The translations under genes and the position numbers were made by a program. The notes under the pieces are model-generated. The model did no database searches. It had not been told where the DNA came from and worked only from the letters and a program-made list of their open reading frames with translations. A DNA stretch of 8,134 nt from Lysobacteraceae bacterium. GTDB lineage: Bacteria > Pseudomonadota > Gammaproteobacteria > Xanthomonadales > Rhodanobacteraceae. Within the stretch, counting starts at the first letter, position 1, and every line of letters begins with the position of its first letter. Shown in pieces: positions 6,648-8,134 of the stretch. The stretch covers positions 1 through 8,134 of the forward strand of contig JAGWZT010000074.1 in the NCBI GenBank assembly GCA_018971925.1, given 5' to 3'.

Positions 6648-8134
6648 GTCACCGCACCGTAGCGATCGTGGCCGCTGGCCCAACCTCCAGCGGCCGACGC
6701 CTTCAGTGCATCGAGGGCAGCTTCCGCATGAAGCGGTTTGCCATTCGCGAGCACCGAGTGCGCGGCACCGCCATGGATGGCGAGCAGATACCAGCTCGCG
6801 GCCGGCCTGTAGTTGCCCGTCGGCGCGGCCAATGTGAATTCCATCGCACTGCCCTGTTTACGTGTCGACATCGTTTGCAGGAAATACACACCCTTCTCGT
6901 ACGCGTAGCTTTCGCCGTCGTCGTCGTAGTAATCGAAGTGCGTGGGGTGGTCCGACGGGAACACCTGCACCGTTACGGTCGTGACCGGATGCTGGCCCAC
7001 GTAGTCCATCACCGGCTGCATCGGGATGATCGCGCCGGCGCGGATGAACAGCGGGATGTCGCGCCATGTTTTCGCATCCATCGGATGGTCGATCGTTTGT
7101 CCGCCCGCGTACGTCTTGCCAGTGAACCAGTCGGTCCATGTACCCGCGGGAAGGTAAATGCGTTTCGTTGTCTGACCCTGCTCGACCACCGGCGACACCA
7201 GCAGCCACTGGCCGAACAGCCACGCATCGACGTCGTTGCGCACGTTCGGATCGTGCGGCCAGTCGAACGCCAGCGGGCGCACCAAGCCGACGCCGTGCGC
7301 GTAATCGGCATGCTGGTAGGCGTAGATGTAGGGAATCAGCGCATAGCGCAAACGGATCGCATTGGTCGCGGCTGCCTCGGCCACAGGCCCGTAACGCCAC
7401 GGCTGGCGCTTCTCGTTGAATGTTCCATGCACGCGGAAGATCGGCGTGAACGCGCCGAATTCGATCCAGCGCGCGTAGTTCTCGTCGGATGGATGGCCGT
7501 TGAAACCACCGCCATCCATGCCCCATTTCATTTCACCGACTTCGATCGCGCTCAACATGCGGGTGCGCTGTGCGGCCATGCTGGCGAAACCGGTGTCGAT
7601 ATCGCCCGACCACATGCCATAGGCGTAACGCTGCGATCCCAGCCAGAAGTTGCGGTTGATCGACCACACGCGCTGGTCGCTCACCGCGCGCTGCGCGTCG
7701 TACAACGCACGTTGCATGTTGAGGAACTGCGTGTTCGAAGTGGGTGCACCATCCTTGCCGTACACGTCGGCCTCGTCGTTCCACCAGCCGGCGATGCCAT
7801 CGTCGAAGCCGTATTTGATTGCAAGCTCGCCGAACCAGCGCCGGGCTTCCGACTTGTCGAAATCGACATCCTTCGCCAACTTGTGCGAGAAGTATTCCGG
7901 ATACGCCTGCTCGCCCGGTATCCACAAGTCGTGCGCGGTGGCGTAGTCGCCCTCGGCCGTGCCCAGCAAAAGACGCGGCTTCATGATGCCGGTGAGGTGC
8001 ACGCCTTCGGCAGCGAGCGTCTTGGCAAGCTTGCCGCCGGGACCATCAGGAAACTTCACGGGATTCCAGCGGAACTCGCCGTAGTCGCCCAGCCCCCACG
8101 CCTTCCAGTCGAAATCGAGGGTGAAGTTGTCGAG
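6587..8134 (-). CDS. GH31 alpha-glucosidase family glycosidase, 5' partial
   Basis: The frame is open to the right edge, so the N-terminus is missing; 515 residues are visible, beginning LDNFTLDFDWKAWGLGDYGE inside the catalytic (beta/alpha)8 barrel. The GH31 nucleophile region is GIAGWWNDEADVYG (113-126), with D120 (codon 7777-7775) as predicted nucleophile. The acid/base region is YGMWSGDID (172-180), with D178 (codon 7603-7601). FGAFTPIFRVHG (226-237) and IPLFIRAGAIIPMQP (360-374) are also hallmark GH31 segments. The YYDDDGESYAYEKG block near 402-415 belongs to the C-terminal DUF5110-type beta domain. Members hydrolyse alpha-glucosidic or alpha-xylosidic bonds with retention; the neighbouring transporter favours alpha-glucosides. 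The TGA at 6589-6587 lies inside the start region of the next gene, so the two are translationally linked. A signal peptide would be beyond the window. Confidence 0.94.
   Translation of the reverse strand, partial: LDNFTLDFDWKAWGLGDYGEFRWNPVKFPDGPGGKLAKTLAAEGVHLTGIMKPRLLLGTAEGDYATAHDLWIPGEQAYPEYFSHKLAKDVDFDKSEARRWFGELAIKYGFDDGIAGWWNDEADVYGKDGAPTSNTQFLNMQRALYDAQRAVSDQRVWSINRNFWLGSQRYAYGMWSGDIDTGFASMAAQRTRMLSAIEVGEMKWGMDGGGFNGHPSDENYARWIEFGAFTPIFRVHGTFNEKRQPWRYGPVAEAAATNAIRLRYALIPYIYAYQHADYAHGVGLVRPLAFDWPHDPNVRNDVDAWLFGQWLLVSPVVEQGQTTKRIYLPAGTWTDWFTGKTYAGGQTIDHPMDAKTWRDIPLFIRAGAIIPMQPVMDYVGQHPVTTVTVQVFPSDHPTHFDYYDDDGESYAYEKGVYFLQTMSTRKQGSAMEFTLAAPTGNYRPAASWYLLAIHGGAAHSVLANGKPLHAEAALDALKASAAGGWASGHDRYGAVTWVKVPAGTPADLRIGTAPP

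Overview
The window is GC-rich, densely packed proteobacterial DNA. The closest overall match is the Xanthomonadales/Lysobacterales (Rhodanobacteraceae or Xanthomonadaceae type). This placement rests on codon style, the pairing of a GH31 alpha-glucosidase with a six-hairpin glycosidase and an SLC45-type sugar transporter, and the DoxX-cupredoxin fusion. No marker gene fixes the genus. All four protein genes lie on the minus strand; the only plus-strand gene is a tRNA.

Layout in plus-strand order. (1) 1-886: the start of a minus-strand gene joining a DoxX/DoxD-type membrane domain to a cupredoxin (multicopper oxidase/NirK-like) domain; it runs off the left edge. (2) 887-1107: a short intergenic region with a good promoter for the tRNA and a weak candidate for the DoxX-cupredoxin gene. 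(3) 1108-1182: tRNA-Val(GAC) with encoded CCA, followed by a Rho-independent terminator. (4) 1273-2697: a GlcD/D-2-hydroxyglutarate dehydrogenase-type FAD oxidoreductase, convergent with the tRNA. (5) 2770-4266: an SLC45/GPH-like sugar transporter. (6) 4263-6647: an exported six-hairpin glycosidase. (7) 6587 to the right edge: the C-terminal two thirds of a GH31 alpha-glucosidase.

Transcription of the sugar block runs right to left: GH31, six-hairpin glycosidase, transporter, then perhaps the FAD oxidoreductase. The first three overlap (61 bp by the start chosen here, then a 4-bp ATGA), so they are very likely one translationally coupled operon. The inferred job is hydrolysis of alpha-gluco-oligosaccharides outside the cytoplasmic membrane and import of the products. 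The FAD oxidoreductase has its own Shine-Dalgarno inside an inverted repeat after a 72-nt gap, so it may be read through but separately controlled.

The most unusual structure is a composite palindromic sequence (about 106 bp, 4770-4875) inside the six-hairpin glycosidase gene. It is read in frame as a Pro/Ser/Ala/Arg-rich linker between the catalytic part and a C-terminal domain. It looks like a dispersed palindromic repeat that landed in a gene without breaking it. No CRISPR array, insertion sequence, phage gene or clearly new defence system is visible.
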